Assembly: GCA_021397835.1 (NCBI GenBank)
Contig: JAJFZO010000094.1
Coordinates: forward strand, 274,001 to 338,000
Length of the DNA: 64,000 nucleotides
DNA from: Moringa oleifera
Lineage: Eukaryota; Streptophyta; Magnoliopsida; Brassicales; Moringaceae
Direction: 5' to 3'
The position numbers and the translations under genes were made by a program. The notes beneath the pieces are model-generated. The model ran no database searches. It saw nothing but the letters and a program-made list of their open reading frames with translations, and was not told the DNA's origin. Shown one piece after another: positions 34,196-48,021 of the stretch (position 1 is the first letter of the stretch; each line of letters starts with the position of its first letter).

Positions 34196-37180
34196 ATAAA
34201 AAAATGATTAATTTAATTTTAAAATGATAAAGCTTTAAATGAATAATAATTTATAGTTTAGAATTTAAATTTAAGATCAATTTAATTTTAAAACATTAAT
34301 CATTATATAAAAACAAACCTTTAACCTTTCTAACTATCAAAAGTTTGAATTTATTACTACATTGGAAAATTATAAATGATCATTGCAATTGTAATGTAAA
34401 TTTTAAGAGAATAAAACTCTTTCTTTTATTTTCTTTTATTTGTAATATTATATATATTATTAATTGTAATTAGCAAACATATATATACATATATATATTG
34501 ATGTTTTAAGTGTTCGTCCAAAATAAAAAAAAAAAAAAAAACAAAGAAACATTAATAAGTATATATGATGTCCTTAACTTTTTCTTTTCATTATCAAAAT
34601 TTGTTTCTTTCTTCTTTACAACATATATATGAAAGAGTGAGTTTTATACGTTTTAAATAACTTTTTACTAATTAGTTATTATATTTATTTGATTTAAACT
34701 CAAAAATCATAATATCAATCAAGTTCCTAAAGAAGCAACATAATTTGATATAATAATTTCTTTTAAAAAAATATAACTTCAATTATTGTAAAAAAATTTG
34801 TTGTACAAATGGTTACTTATAAATTAATCTAATAGTTTAATCACTATAAAATATAATATGTATCAATAATATAGTAAAAATTATAATTTTATATAAATTT
34901 GTATTATATATTAACTTAAAACTGGTACCATGCACAAGAAATAATTTAAAAAATATTATTTTTATCATTATAAAAATAAATTAATATTTTTACATTATTA
35001 TAATCTCAAATTTTAATTTTTTTATATTTTTACTAAATTAATAATGTATAATTTTTAGTAATGTTATTGTTAAATTAACTTATAAGTATCATTTCATGCA
35101 ATAAGTTTTCATAAAAAAGTTATTATGTTAACTATACTGTTTGTATTATAATTTTAAATAAAATAAACAAAATATTGATAAATAAAACATAAAATAAAAT
35201 AAAATAATTTAAAATAAAAATCTCATAAAATTTTGATATTTACTTTATATTACCAATCAAACCTTTATTTTGATGATGAGAGCTTAAGTATTTTTTTATA
35301 TTAATAAAAAAAATTGATTCAAAATTCGTTGTATAAGATCTTTAGTTTGAATATTCTCAAGTTTTAAATTTTTTTCGATAAAGTTCAATTTAGATCAAAT
35401 TGATAAATTAAGATTCGATTTGTTACTTTTTAAATATAAGGGTTTGATTAGTAATATAGGATAAATATCAAAGTTTTATAAGATCTTTACCAAAAGTTTG
35501 AGATGAAAATAAATAAAAAATATTTAAAAATAGTGAATGAATATACCAATAAAGAATGAAAGTGATATTTTTCAATAATTACGAAAAGAAATATTTATTT
35601 ATATTTAAGTTCAATAAAGTGAGTAAATTAGAGATGTGCTAATTAGAAAAAAAATTTAGAAAAAGAAAAAAATTACATGTAATATCTGTTGGACCGAAAG
35701 AGTTTGATAATTTAGAACCCTTGTTATCCTTTTGGATTAAAAGAGTTTGACAGTTTGGAACCTTCGACCTATACTCACTAATTATAATGAATAGCTTAAA
35801 TTCAATTTCACTACATATTTTAAAATATATAACATGTGTTACATTTTTAGAATCAAATTTCCCTAATCTATTCTTAGTTTTTAAAATTAAGCATTTGCAA
35901 CCATATTTTAAAATTACATGAGTTACTTTTTTTTTTTTAAAAAGGATCTAATTAGCATGAACTTCATTCGTTGCATATATAACAAGTGATATTCACAACT
36001 TTGGTCTAAAAGTATTTCGGAAAGTCATTCTTATTAATTATAATTCTAGTCATTTATTTATTTATTAATTTTAAAATATCATTTATTTTAGGTGTTTTGG
36101 TGATAGAAGAATTGTGATTATAATCATATTTTTCACAATAAATTTTAAATTCATCATTATCAAATTATATTTATTTATTTATTTTATTTATTATCATATG
36201 TTATTATCTAAATATCTCATCATTTTATGTTATTCTCTACGTCTTGTATTATTTCTTGTGCACTACATATTTTTCTAATTAGTTTCCCGAGTTAATTATC
36301 ATTGCTTATTTATTTTTTAATTATGTTTTCTTCAACAATACACAATGACATAGATAAGTTGAAATAGTCTTTATTTTATCCAGAGAGAAGTTAATTTCTC
36401 TTATTTTTTTTAATTTTAAATATATAGTAAAAAAATCATGTTTGTTAGAATAGGCAAAGGTTTTGATTTGCATAAAAAGCTGAAATAATTATTAACTAAG
36501 GATTTTATTGATGAGACCTTGAGAGAGAGAGACATAATTCAATTAATTCAAAATTGAAATTAATATCCCTTTAAATATTCTGTTTTTGTTTGTTTTAAAA
36601 AAGAAAAGTCAAACAATGTTGATAATCAAATATTGGATGATTTGTAAACTTGAATAGTGAGTATTGTAGCGTGTTAGAAAGTTTCATTTTAAACTTTTTA
36701 AAATTCACTCAGGTAAACAGAATCATGGTATCTTTTTAAAAAGAGAAAGAGAGTGTCACTTGTCAACAAAGAATGTGAAGGATATTTAAAGAAACATTTC
36801 TAAATTAACATTCAGAATAAAGAAATCAGAATCCCCATTTTATTTTGTTAATTTTCTTTTTTAATAAATACATACCAAAATTAAAGAACTCAATCAAATC
36901 TTTCCAACTCTAATGAAAAAGAAAAAAGGCTGCTTTGCATAATCCAAATCCAGATAAGAAAAGAGGCTTACTTATCAATACTTTCACACGACCACTTAAG
37001 GGTAAATATATATAGTTCAACATAATTAACATGCTTAGTAGATGGCAACTTATATAAAACTGCTTTATGTAGGAATCTTGAAATTTTGACAAAGACTGTT
37101 AGCCAGTTGATTAGGTTTCTTGACTACTTGTATGCATAAAATGAGACTGAATGAGCTTCATGGATAAATGTATATATAGG
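34196..37180. other. AT-rich intergenic region
   Basis: No gene or clear transposon. It contains long A and T tracts and short AT microsatellites (34450-34500). A roughly 55-bp duplicated phrase at about 35690-35765 (AAAGAGTTTGATAATTTAGAACC versus AAAGAGTTTGACAGTTTGGAACC in spaced copies) is the only local repeat I noticed. The right end (about 37090-37180) is probably the 3' UTR of the polygalacturonase gene. Confidence 0.45.
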
Positions 37181-39346
37181 TCATGGTGTTAGGCAAGGGA
37201 CTATGGGTGTAACTGAAGTAGAAGTGCCCTGGACATTGCTACAGACGGCATAAGTCTCCTGTCTACCTGTGGCTGAGCTTATGTTAACTTGTCGCATCAC
37301 AATGTTGGAGCAACCTATGTCTTCGTTGCAGCTAAATTGAATGGCTACATCATCGGCAGAAGTCCCTTGCACTTGGCTGTAAGTAATGTCACTCACCTGT
37401 ATCCCTCCGTCCTGCACGCCCATGCCATCATCAGAAGAAAATGAAAACAAAAGCTAATTAAGGGAATGGCACGTGCCATGAGATTTTACCTTTTTATTAT
37501 CATCATGATAGTACTGGTTAATAATAATTGGGTTCCTGGAGCCTATAAGATTGATCTGTTGGAATGAGATCCTCCTAGCATACCCAGAACCTCCTTGCCA
37601 TGTCTTGATTCTTGCTCCGTTTGTGGTTCCCTTTAATGTACAGTTTCTCACATGGATCTCTTCCACAGTAGCATAATCTCCGTTTGCTCCAAGGCTTCCA
37701 ATACTACAAACACATAAACACACTTGATCTATAGCTCTCTAGTATTCAACTAATTAAACCAACAAAGACGGAAGGAACCTTATTCCATGGCCAGGGCCAC
37801 ATGAAACGCCAGCGATGTTGATAAAAGACGAGCCACTGTTAATGGCAACACAGTCATCACCTGAGAGGCCACCAGTACTTATACGTAAGACAGAAGGAAA
37901 TGCATGAAGCAGCAGCAGCTGAAGAATTTTAGCTACCAGTTTGAATGAGAGAGTCTTGAATGCTGATATTGGCGGAGGCAGAGATGTCAATCCCGTCGGT
38001 GTTTGGGCTCTCCTCAGGGGCTACAATGTGGAGATTGAAGAGCTTAACATCATTGCACTCGTTTATACTTATGTGGTTTCTGGGGCTGTTCATATGGGTA
38101 ATACAACTCAGCTGGAGATCATTACAGTTGTGAAAGTGCACAGCCTGCAACCATCATCGTCATCAGCAACGTAACTACACAAATGTACCTGCTACTCATC
38201 TACCTCAAGCTCGTTAGCAAGAAGAAACTCACTGTTGGTCGGTTCTGGCAAGTCCAACCGCCCTGTTAAATATTTAATCACCGTTCATTTGAAATGGTAC
38301 TTTACGTGAAAAGAACATAAAAGAATTTCTTTCTAGAAAAACAAATAATTGAATAAACATACAAAGTCTGCATCCATGATGACAGCCAAATCTAAATCAT
38401 TTTCCACCTTTTTGTCACAACTGCGCCACCAAAGAGAACCTTGGCCGTCTATCTGTCCTCCTCCGTTAATGGTGAGGCCATTGATACATGAGAATCGAAT
38501 CCACGAGTCAAGATTATTACTGCTCCATGTGCTTTTGGGAGCAATCACATTACCTCTAATCTAGACCAAATTAATGAAAATAAGATTAAAAATAAAGTGA
38601 CTCATAAAATAGGAAAATGGTAACAAATAATTATAAAGATCTGAATTTGAGATTACCAATAAGGTTGCCATTTCCTAGCATACATTTTTAGTAGATTATG
38701 ATTAATTAAAGAATTATTTTGGGTTACCAAAAATCAAGAATGGGACCAATCCCATGGTTTAATACATTTCTTCCATCAATTTAAAATGAAGCAACGGGGC
38801 AAATAATGACTTTCTTACTTGTGATCAATCATCTGTTGCACCACAAGGGATGCTGCTCTCTCTCTCTCTCTCTCTCTCTATCTCAGTGAGGAGAGGACAT
38901 GAATATACCTGAATATGAACACTGTTGGAGTTGCAAGGACCCACAAAAGAGAGAGGCTTCAACATGAAGGTCTTTCCCGGAGGTATGTCCAGTGTTGGGT
39001 TCCCCTTGGTTGCCCCGCACACATCTCTCCAAGCTTCAATGAACGCCTGTTGTATTAAACACATACCATCATGTCTTCTTTTCCTTAGCAACAGAACCGA
39101 AACAACACTTAATTGCAAATGGAAAGGAAGAAGATAAAGCACAGATATTCTCATAGTCCCTTGATCAATAGATAATATGAGATACAAAGTTTAATTTACT
39201 TGGGAATCATCTGTTTCACCATCACCAACAGCACCATAGCTAGTGACCTTAAAGAAACTTCGTGTGCCATCAGCAATATCATATCGGATACCCAAACAAG
39301 ATGTAGCGACTAAGAGGGAGAAACAGATCACAAGAAGGGTCTTCAT
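37181..39346 (-). CDS. Secreted polygalacturonase (GH28 pectinase)
   Basis: Eight exons on the minus strand: 39346-39200, 39046-38909, 38560-38363, 38262-38233, 38144-37937, 37860-37779, 37703-37490 and 37411-37181. They join to 1248 nt, 415 aa. Residues 1-19 are a signal peptide, so the enzyme enters the secretory pathway and acts in the cell wall. All four GH28 signatures are present: SPNTDG (217-222), GDDC (241-244), GHG (264-266) and RIK (299-301). The catalytic Asp221, Asp242 and Asp243 and the supporting His265, Arg299 and Lys301 are intact. It hydrolyses alpha-1,4 links in homogalacturonan. Endo- or exo-action cannot be decided from sequence alone. The fourth exon is only 30 nt. The donor of exon 3 is uncertain: GTATGT at 38362 gives 415 aa, while a weaker GTGGAA after SCDKK gives 400 aa, also in frame. 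A TATA-like CTATAAAGG lies about 100 nt upstream. Confidence 0.93.
38864..38882. repeat. (CT)n microsatellite in a polygalacturonase intron
   Basis: A CT dinucleotide run inside intron 2, just downstream of the exon 2 donor on the minus strand. Confidence 0.85.
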
Positions 39347-39445
39347 GACAACAAAGTGTGGGAGAGTAAAAGGAATTCTGTGGGTATGTGAAGAAGGAAG
39401 AAAATGGAGGAAGAGATATTTATGTTTCTTTTGGAGGCAATGCTA

Positions 39446-39454
39446 CCTTTATAG
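39446..39454 (-). promoter_or_regulatory. TATA box of the polygalacturonase gene
   Basis: CTATAAAGG on the minus strand about 100 nt upstream of the ATG, followed by a pyrimidine-rich leader. Spacing fits a plant core promoter. Confidence 0.5.
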
Positions 39455-41312
39455 TAAGAAAATTTGTACTATAAGCAATATTGATTCTGTGAATCATAAA
39501 CTTATTTTGGAACCTTAATTTTCTCGTTCTTATTACCATGTATCTAATTGTTATTCTGGTTATATTGGCTCCTTATATCATAACCTCCTTATTCCAAAGA
39601 TGGACGTACCCAAAATGGAAATTTTGTTAAGGTCGTTGATACTTGTAACTATTAAAGCTCAACTTTCTAAGCATCTCTCTGATTCATTTGGTAAGAGCCG
39701 TGACGTTGGCATAGATTAAGGATTATGATTTTTTTTTCTCTGCTTTTTATTAGGGATGCAATGCCTCTTAATGTGTTTGGGCCTCCTTAGATACACATTT
39801 AGTTATTCAACCAGCCGGATTGAATTGGATCATACAAAATTTTAAAGAAAAAAATCATTTAAAATTTATTAATTAATTAAAATTTAATTTTTCAGAAATT
39901 TATTAACTAAATTTTAATTTATCTATTTAAATTGAATTAATTTTTATTAAAAATTTTAAAAATTAAAAATATTTTACACTGAATTTTGATTTAATTTTTT
40001 TTATAAATGTAAACAAATATTCAAGTTAGCATTTTAAAAAATTTTAAATTTTTTGAGTATTAAAAATATTTTTTAAAAGATTTATATTGTTAAAAATTTT
40101 AAAAATTTATAAAAAAAATTTTTAGTTAAAAATTATCCAAATTTAAGAAATAAAATGAAGACAGAGTTTAGAATATACTTGAATAATTTTTTAAGCATTT
40201 TCAACAATGCAACACCATTAATTTTTGTATTTTTGTAAACTAAAGTTCAATTTAGATAAAATTAATAGATCGAAATTTATCTATATAAATTTTGAAAGTC
40301 ATGGTTTGATTGACGAGAAAGAGTAAAACTCAAAATTTTAAATGATAATATTTACTCTTAATAATAATTAAAAATATTTAAGATAAATATCATTTAAAAT
40401 ACTAAAAAATGCTCTCTCTCTTAAAATTAATCATGAATTTTAAAACATATTTAAATAAATTTTTGTTGATCAAAATAATCAAATTAAACTTCCATCCACT
40501 AATTTTCCATGATGTTAACTCAATTTGGGAATTTCATGAGAATAAAAATGACATTTAAAAATAAACTCTTTTCTCTCTCTAGATGAACATCATTGTCTTC
40601 ATATTTGTTTCTAAAATCTATGTTTATTGGGAAGAAGAATCCATGGATCTTAGATTCAAATTCGAAAATGAATCTGTTGTATTTTGGATCTAGCTTCAGA
40701 GTTCCTTGTTTGGTCATTGAACTTATCTCTGTGCCTTCTCCTTCTTTGTTGGGTTTCTTTCCTTTTCCTCTCAGTTTTGTAATAACCATGTTGGTCAAAC
40801 TTGAGTCACTATTCCATTTTTTCTTTTCTCATCTTATTTTATCTATCTTATATATATTTTTTTTTCATATCTTGTAGTCATTGGATTGTACTTGTATGAT
40901 ATAATGTCTTTGTAAATTAACTTAATTTATTTCTTCTTGTAGTTTCAAATTCTATTTGCCAAAAAATTTGTGAGTTTTGATCTCTATATCAATCGGAATG
41001 AGTGTTCTGCTTTTGCACTAATTTGGACCTAGTTTTGCATTTTGCTTTAAATAATTCCTAAACTAGAAACTTTATTAATGAAAGGAAACCTTTAAACTTG
41101 CATTAATGTAATTGCCCTCTCATTAATGATGCAAATTGACATCGTTTATTTGAATGATTTAATTTGACTATAATCAATCTAGTTATTTGGATATGTTTTG
41201 AAGTTAAAAATTAATTCTTTTAAAAAATATTTTACAAGGATTTAAATGATCTTTATTCAAATATTTACTATGATCAAATTCATTATTAATTAATTATACT
41301 TAATAAATATAT
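39455..41312. other. AT-rich intergenic region between polygalacturonase and Copia element
   Basis: Mostly AT-rich. A more balanced patch at 40520-40880 is open on both strands for about 92-94 codons, but neither translation matches a family I know. No transposon ends are visible. Confidence 0.4.
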
Positions 41313-41602
41313 TTTTATGAATATTATGGTGGATTCACATTCATATTCAACATACATGATGCAACCTTTTCATATCCAAAATATCTCAGCCGACCACCTT
41401 CCTCCTACTACCTCTTGCCTTATGAATATCTACTAATTTTTGTTACTATGATACAATCACTTCATGTTTTTTGATTGCTAAAGAGTTATTTATAAATAAT
41501 TGTATTTGAAAAGAGAAAAATATATATGAAAGATAAAATTACTCTTCTTTGTTATTATGTTACAAACTTATCTTCACTCTCTTTATTTTATAACATGTTA
41601 CA
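41313..41602 (+). repeat. Left LTR of the Copia element
   Basis: Diverged partner of 47324-47555. It ends TTATAACATGTTACA and is followed by a primer-binding-site remnant. It holds about 60 bp (41340-41400) not seen in the right copy. Confidence 0.65.
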
Positions 41603-44318
41603 GCATAAATTATATAATTTTGGAATCATACTTGAGGTAATATTCTTTTTTTAGTTGTTGATCGTGTCTTATAATTTGTCTTGATAGTGAAATACCATAT
41701 TGAGAATTAGTAATATCATTATTAAGGCAGCTTTTAAGTTGCTAGGTAATATAATGTTTATATTAGTATTTTGTGGCATTATTTGTTGTATCACTACTTA
41801 TGGCATGTATGTGTGAGACACAACTAAGCCAAATAGGTTAATTGTTACAGAGCCTAGATATTTATTTCTTTATATGCATAACATCGATTTTACAACCCAT
41901 CAATTATTAACTAAATGCTTAATGTATGCTTGCTACTTTTTATTGATCTTAGTATTACTTTAGCAATATACTTAACTTTACCGTTGTTGAAACTGTTAAT
42001 TCTTTTTATATGCTTTGGTTGCAATAAGGATAAAGAGATCTCTTGGATGCTTAAAAAACTTCTTCCTTAGCATCATGATTTCATATAATTGTCGTATGCT
42101 TTATTATTTTCTCTTTCTCTTTAATTTGTATATATAAAAGATTGATACTAAATTAATATAATTGTAAAATTTATATTATTATTCTAATACTTATCTTTAT
42201 CATGTTGAAATTTATATATTTATTATGTTACTTCAATTACTAGAATATACTATTCTATATTTTACTACTCGATTTTTTCTATGCTTATCAATATTATGGT
42301 TATATGTCTATTTATAATATTAACTCAATTGATTACGATATATTTAAGCATTTTTTATATTCTTTTATGATCATATATTGATTTAAACATTGACTTTAAT
42401 ATATTACTTTTTCTTATGTTCTTTTTGTTTTATTTAAATTTTAAGTATTACTTCAAGTTTTATATAATATTTTTTGCTTTAATGATTTTCATGATTTTTA
42501 AATTTTCAATCTTGTTTAAGTGAGGGCTGAATTATTTCTAGATAGTTTGTTTAGAAAATATGGTTTTTAAAAAAATCTTTATATCCCACCACTAAATGAT
42601 GTGAAAATACTTTTGAAGTAAGACGTTATCTTGAGGGTTAATCAAGTGCTATCTTAGTATCTAAAATATTATTAACTCTTACAAAGAACATAATTTAAAA
42701 AATATTAGTTCCTTTATCTTCTGATTATGTTTTACCTTTGAAAATTATGTTTATCATTTTTTCTTTTGATGTTAAGTAAGATGTCTTTATGCGATATGAT
42801 TTATCTATTTTAATTTTATTTCACTTTCAAGCATCTATTTTTTATGACTATATTAATGTAAGATGTATTTTATATGTTAAAAATTTTACTGTGACAAATT
42901 TCACAGAATTTAATTTTGTGACTCTTAACATCACATGATGCAACTATTTATTATGGCAATTAGGTACTAAAAAAGATTTGAATGCATGCTATAAATTTTT
43001 AGAGATACCATTAAAGAGAATAATAATACATATAATTAAAATCATACCAAAGACACGATTTGTCTTCGCCATCATCTTCATAAGGAATCTCATTGAACTT
43101 TGAAAGAGTGATATTATCATTATAAGATAGTCATTTTCTCAAAAGCTCAGTATAATTGGCAACATCAACGTTCCAAAATCTCAAAATAATGAGTAAGCAT
43201 AACTCCAAACTATTCTATATTACTTCTCAACTTATGTTATATATATAAAAAAACTTATAAACGATGATAAATTACAAAGAATATTCTTTACTTTTCATGA
43301 CTTAAATGTGCTTTTGCAACAGTAATATCAAGAATGTGAGTAAGAAATATTCTGAATTGATTACATGTTTCATTGTGGTTAAGTAAAATAATGACTCTTT
43401 AATGAAAAATCATTAATTTTGTCCAATTGATTCTACGACATTCCTTGAAGTGAATGGTATGATAATTAATAGTCATGACAGTGGTTGTGATCGTGAGTGA
43501 GGACAAGATGAAAGTTAAAATAATTTTCGTCGAAATGATAGTCCTAATAATAATTCTCTTATCTTTAAGAAATCATATATAATGAATTGTAAAAAGGTAA
43601 AGCCTCATAAAATCATTTTATAGAGAATTCATGCCATAGATGTTGAACGAAAGAATGTCAATCCTTAATCTATCATACAATTAAACATTTTGTTGATCTA
43701 TTATTAAGCTTTTCAAAAAGTAAAGAAGATAAATACAAAGATAAACTTGACATAACAAGGGAATCATCCTTAAAATATAGAGATGAACTTGGCATATCTG
43801 GATAATAATTCTCAAGCATAACCAATCGAAACAAATATTTGAATGTCATAATTTTTTTTTTTTTTGCAAGTTGAAGAATGTATTGACTTTTTTTTTATGA
43901 TACCATTTAATCTTTTTTTAGATTATTAGTATGCTCTGATTTTATAGTTTGTTTCTTGTGTTATGGTATTTTTTTTTTCAAATATTTAGTTTAATGAACT
44001 TTTTTTTATATAATATAAGATTTTTTTTGTTTTTTTAACTTCAATCTTATGACTTAAGGCTCATGTAATTCTTTGTTTATGTGAAAAATCATGGATATTT
44101 CTCCTCACTTTGTTAATCCAAACATCCATGATTAATATTTTTATAAATGTATATTAAAAACATTGTTTGGTTTCTTTTTAGACATATATTATACATATAT
44201 TAGTATTAGTAAAATAAATATTTATAGTAAACTAAACGTTTACTGATCCAAATTTTTATTACTCAGCATGGCTAATTAGGATGAATTATGATGATCGAAA
44301 ATTCTTAAAAATTCACAT

Positions 44319-44570
44319 GTGTATTCATTAAAAAACCATAAAATTCTTCAATTTCATAAATTTAATTGTGTTGTTTGTTCACAAGAAAAAATAGTTATTA
44401 AACCATCACCAATTAAAGTTGTTATTGAATACTTTGTATTTCTAAAACATATTTACGATGACATATACAGGGCTATTCACCCATCATGTGGACCATTTAA
44501 ATATTTTATAATATTAATATATGCATCCTTCGACGATCTCATATTTGTTTGTTATTTTTATGTAATATGA
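44319..44570 (+). pseudogene. Copia integrase fragment
   Basis: Reads FNCVVCSQEKIVIKPSPIKV, then IHPSCGPFKYFIILIYAS. This is the end of the integrase zinc-binding region and the beginning of the catalytic core of Copia pol. It lacks the rest of the DDE core in frame. Confidence 0.75.
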
Positions 44571-46076
44571 TATTTGCAAGTTTTTTGCTTAAATAATTTG
44601 ATAATGAGTATAATTTTTAGATTATGTAATTAATGTAATTCATCTCGATAATGCTAGTGCATTTATATATTAAATATTTAATAATTATTAAGCACCAAAT
44701 TGCTAATGTACATACATAAAATAATTTAACTAAATTTTTTATTAAATGCCTCCAATTAATTGTTATATTATTACTTATGTGAATAAAACCCCTTAGTAAC
44801 ACTTGTTCACATTCGACCAACTTCATATTATAAATATTCTTTATTGTAATTAGTTTTTGATCGATAATTTAATATTTTTTATCCATAAGTATTTGGTTGT
44901 ATGATACATATTTCAAATATTTTACCATAAGGCACTAATATGGTATCATAAAGAGGATTAATAATATATATTGAATATAAATCACCTTCTATTATTAAGT
45001 ATTTTGAATTTTTCACTAGTGATCTTATTATGCAAAATTTGTCGATTGTCACTTTGATGAGATAATTTTATCAACTTTAAGGGGAGAAAATAAAAAAGAA
45101 CATTTGAAAAAGAAATTACTTGAAAAGCATTATTGTGATCGTATTTTAATCCACGAATAAAAATAATGTGAACTAAAAGTTTAAAAGATCATTTATTTAT
45201 AAAGTATAGCCAATCAATTATCTATAATTTGCTAACTTGAAAAAAAAAGTGACAAAGTTACACATTCAAACTGTAAATACTTCAGTATGAATTGATGTTT
45301 TTACAAATAAATCTCACCCATGCTTAAAGAGAGACAAATGAATCCATTTCAAAGATAAAAAAAATTCTTGAAAAAAGATCAAAATGATTTTATTAAAGAA
45401 ATAAGTTTTTTGGAGAAGATTATTAATATAAATAATCATAAAACTCTAAAAAGGGTTAAGGTACCTAAATATGATGAAAAACATTGAGATATTATTAAAT
45501 TATATCACTAATAATAAAGGATGAAACTAAAAAGATATCATTGTTGAAAATATTTTCGTATATAAGGTAACACTAGATATTATAATAAAAAATGACAATC
45601 TTGATCTAAAGACTATTAAAAATTGTCAACATAAACATAACTGACTAAAATTGAAAGATCTCATTCAAGCCAAATTAGACTTATTTATAAAACATTAAGT
45701 ATTTGGATCAATTGTCCAAACACCAAAAGGTATAGAATCAATGGGGTATAAATGAGCTTTCATGCAAAAATATAATGAGAAAAATGAGATTGTAAAATAT
45801 AAAGCATAACTTATTGCACAAGATTTCTCATAAAGATTTAAAATTGATTATGAAAGAAAGATTCTCTTATGGTGGATGCAGTTACATTGAGTTTTTTTAT
45901 TATCAGTCTATTAGTTCTTAAAAATTTAGGTAGGTGTTTTCTAAATAGGGATTACAACTTATTTATATAATTCATTAACAGTGATATATAAATGAGAATC
46001 TTTGAAGGATTTAAAAATGTTTAACGTACGTAATTCAAGTTTCTAGGACATATATTCTGTTTGATTATGAAAGTTT

Positions 46077-46346
46077 TTGTATGAATTAAAACAATGTGGA
46101 TATATGCTATATAACCATCTTAGTGGTCATTTATTAAAAAAAAGGTATAAGAAGGATCTTATTTGTCCATATGTTTTTATAAAAAAATTCAATTTTGTAT
46201 TGGCTATAATTATAGTATATGTTCATGACATAAATATTTTTGAAACTCTTAATGAACTAATTCAGACAGAAAATTACTTAAAGCAAAAATTCGAGATGAA
46301 AGACCTAAGAAATATAAAATTTTATCTTGACTTGCAAAGTATCTAA
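46077..46346 (+). pseudogene. Copia reverse transcriptase fragment
   Basis: Reads YELKQCGYMLYNHLSGHLLK, then FVLAIIIVYVHDINIFET and NYLKQKFEMKDL. This is the RT palm region of Copia. The active-site YVDD motif is mutated here to YVHD, so the enzyme is dead. Confidence 0.85.
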
Positions 46347-46497
46347 TAAATAAAATCTTTACTCATTAATCTATCTATAGGAGAAATGTCTTAAAGTAGT
46401 TGTATATGGATAAATTATATCTATTTGATACCTTAATCATAATTAGATCAATTGATGTGAGAAAAGAGTATCTTCAAACTCAAGAAACAATGAATAA

Positions 46498-46692
46498 ATG
46501 CTATGTCCTGAAGTATTATTTCATAGTGCAATTGGTGCATTAATATATCTTATTAATAATACAAAGTCAAATATTATATTTTCAATAAATTTATTGGCAA
46601 GATACAACTCTTTTTCAATCAAACATATACTTCATTATCTTCATGGAACTATTGATATGCGATTATTTTATTCTAATAAATCTATAACATAA
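46498..46692 (+). pseudogene. Copia RNase H-adjacent fragment
   Basis: Reads FHSAIGALIYLINNTKSNII, then HILHYLHGTIDMRLFYS. This is the region between RT and RNase H in Copia polyproteins (YLSAIGALMYLANNTRPDI and GTIDMGLFY are the usual forms). Confidence 0.8.
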
Positions 46693-47323
46693 TTGATTGA
46701 TTATGTAGATGCTGGTTATTTATTTGATTCATAAAAAAAATCGATCTTAGATTATTTATTTACATGCGATGGAACTATTATATCATAACATTTACTAAAG
46801 CAAACTATAGCAGTTAGTTTTTCAAACTATACTAAGATTCTTGTAATCCACAAAGCTAGTCGTGAATGTGTATGATCGAAAATATCCAAAAGATATGTGG
46901 TTAGATATCAACACCATCCCCACAATACTGTATGAAGCATGCATAGCTCCATTGAAAGAAAGGACAAAATGAGACATATCATTAAAGTTCTTTTTTACTC
47001 TTGGCCTCCAAAAACATGCTAACATTAATATTCAACATGTATGTTAGTAGTAATTTGACATACTTATTCACGAGCCTTACCAACTTCAATATTTGAGAAT
47101 TGAATATATAGCAACATAAGAACCTGATTGACATTATGCTTTTTTCCTTGGTCATAATTTTTTTCATTGACTTTTCTTAGTCAAGTTTTTAAAGAGATAG
47201 TTTCTTAAAAGCGTATCTACATAAGAATAAATGTATTTTTTTCATTAAGATATTTTCTTATAAGGTTTCTTTAGTAAAATTTTAATGAAGTATAATTTTT
47301 GTGTATGAACATCTAATGGGGAG

Positions 47324-47555
47324 TATTATGGATATTATGGTGGATATCTATTCATTAGAACTTAGTGATTTTCATAATTATGATGTGATGATTTTGTTTT
47401 TTTATTGTTGAAGGACATATGTATATAATTTGTATTTGAGATGAGAAAAATATATATGAAAAGGAAGATTACTCTACATTATTATAATTTTTTTTTTGCT
47501 TTTTTATGTTTTAGCTCCTTGATTATAGATTTTTTAATTATTTTATAACATGTTA
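47324..47555 (+). repeat. Right LTR of the Copia element
   Basis: Follows a polypurine-like tract and matches the left LTR in order, with many substitutions and small deletions. The terminal CA of the left copy is missing here. Confidence 0.6.
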
Positions 47556-48021
47556 TTTATTAGTTATTTTTAAAAAAGATTTAGTAGTTATTTGTTGTTA
47601 CCAATATAAAGATATTTATATTCACATAAATTTTTTAATTATTTCATAAAATTTATATTTATATTTTTTATATATTTATTTAAAAATTATTTACTTAACT
47701 CACTAAAATTTATTATTTGGTTGATATTCATGAAAAATTAAGGACGACAAGGGAGACCAAGTTGCAAGGAGTAAAAATACAGTTGTTTAAGTTTCATACC
47801 AACTCTGACATTAGTAAATCAATAATTTAAGTAAAAATCGCAATAAAAATTGACTGCTGTGCGCACCATAAAACCCCCCACTCCCGTGAACTGGAAGCAA
47901 AGCAAAACCCACAAAGAGAAGGAAAAACCCTTCCCAGCAGCCTCCTGGCAGTAGGGTTCTCTCTTCTTTTCACAGTTCAAATTTGAAAGCACCGACCCAA
48001 TTGTACAGTGCAGGACGAGGG
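47556..48021. other. Promoter and leader region of the importin gene
   Basis: AT-rich to about 47840, then balanced leader sequence with C-rich and A-rich tracts. An in-frame ATG at 47983 lies 39 nt before the conserved start and would add 13 residues. Confidence 0.4.

Larger units (their letters stand above)
41313..47555 (+). mobile_element. Ty1-Copia LTR retrotransposon, old and broken
   Basis: Related sequences flank the interior: about 41313-41602 and about 47324-47555 share TATTATGGTGGAT near their starts, GAGAAAAATATATATGAAA in the middle and TTTATAACATGTTA at their ends. A purine-rich tract (TAATGGGGAG) precedes the right copy. A primer-site-like TGGAATCATACTTGAGG (41621), a decayed TGGTATCAGAGC, follows the left one. 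The coding order is gag (42887, MTNFTEFNFVTLNI; about 43355, KKYSEL), then integrase (44319-44570), reverse transcriptase (about 45680-46346, VYVHDINIFETL) and RNase H (46498-46700). That gag-INT-RT-RH order defines Copia. Stops and frameshifts break all domains. Confidence 0.85.

Noticed and set aside
40520..40877. Opposing ~93-codon frames between polygalacturonase and Copia
   Set aside because: Both strands open together, which is typical of chance. No motif or homologue is recognised.
47983..48021. Upstream in-frame ATG of the importin gene
   Set aside because: It would add 13 residues not seen at the family N-terminus. MAQSLE is the conserved start, although the upstream ATG cannot be excluded as a weak alternative.
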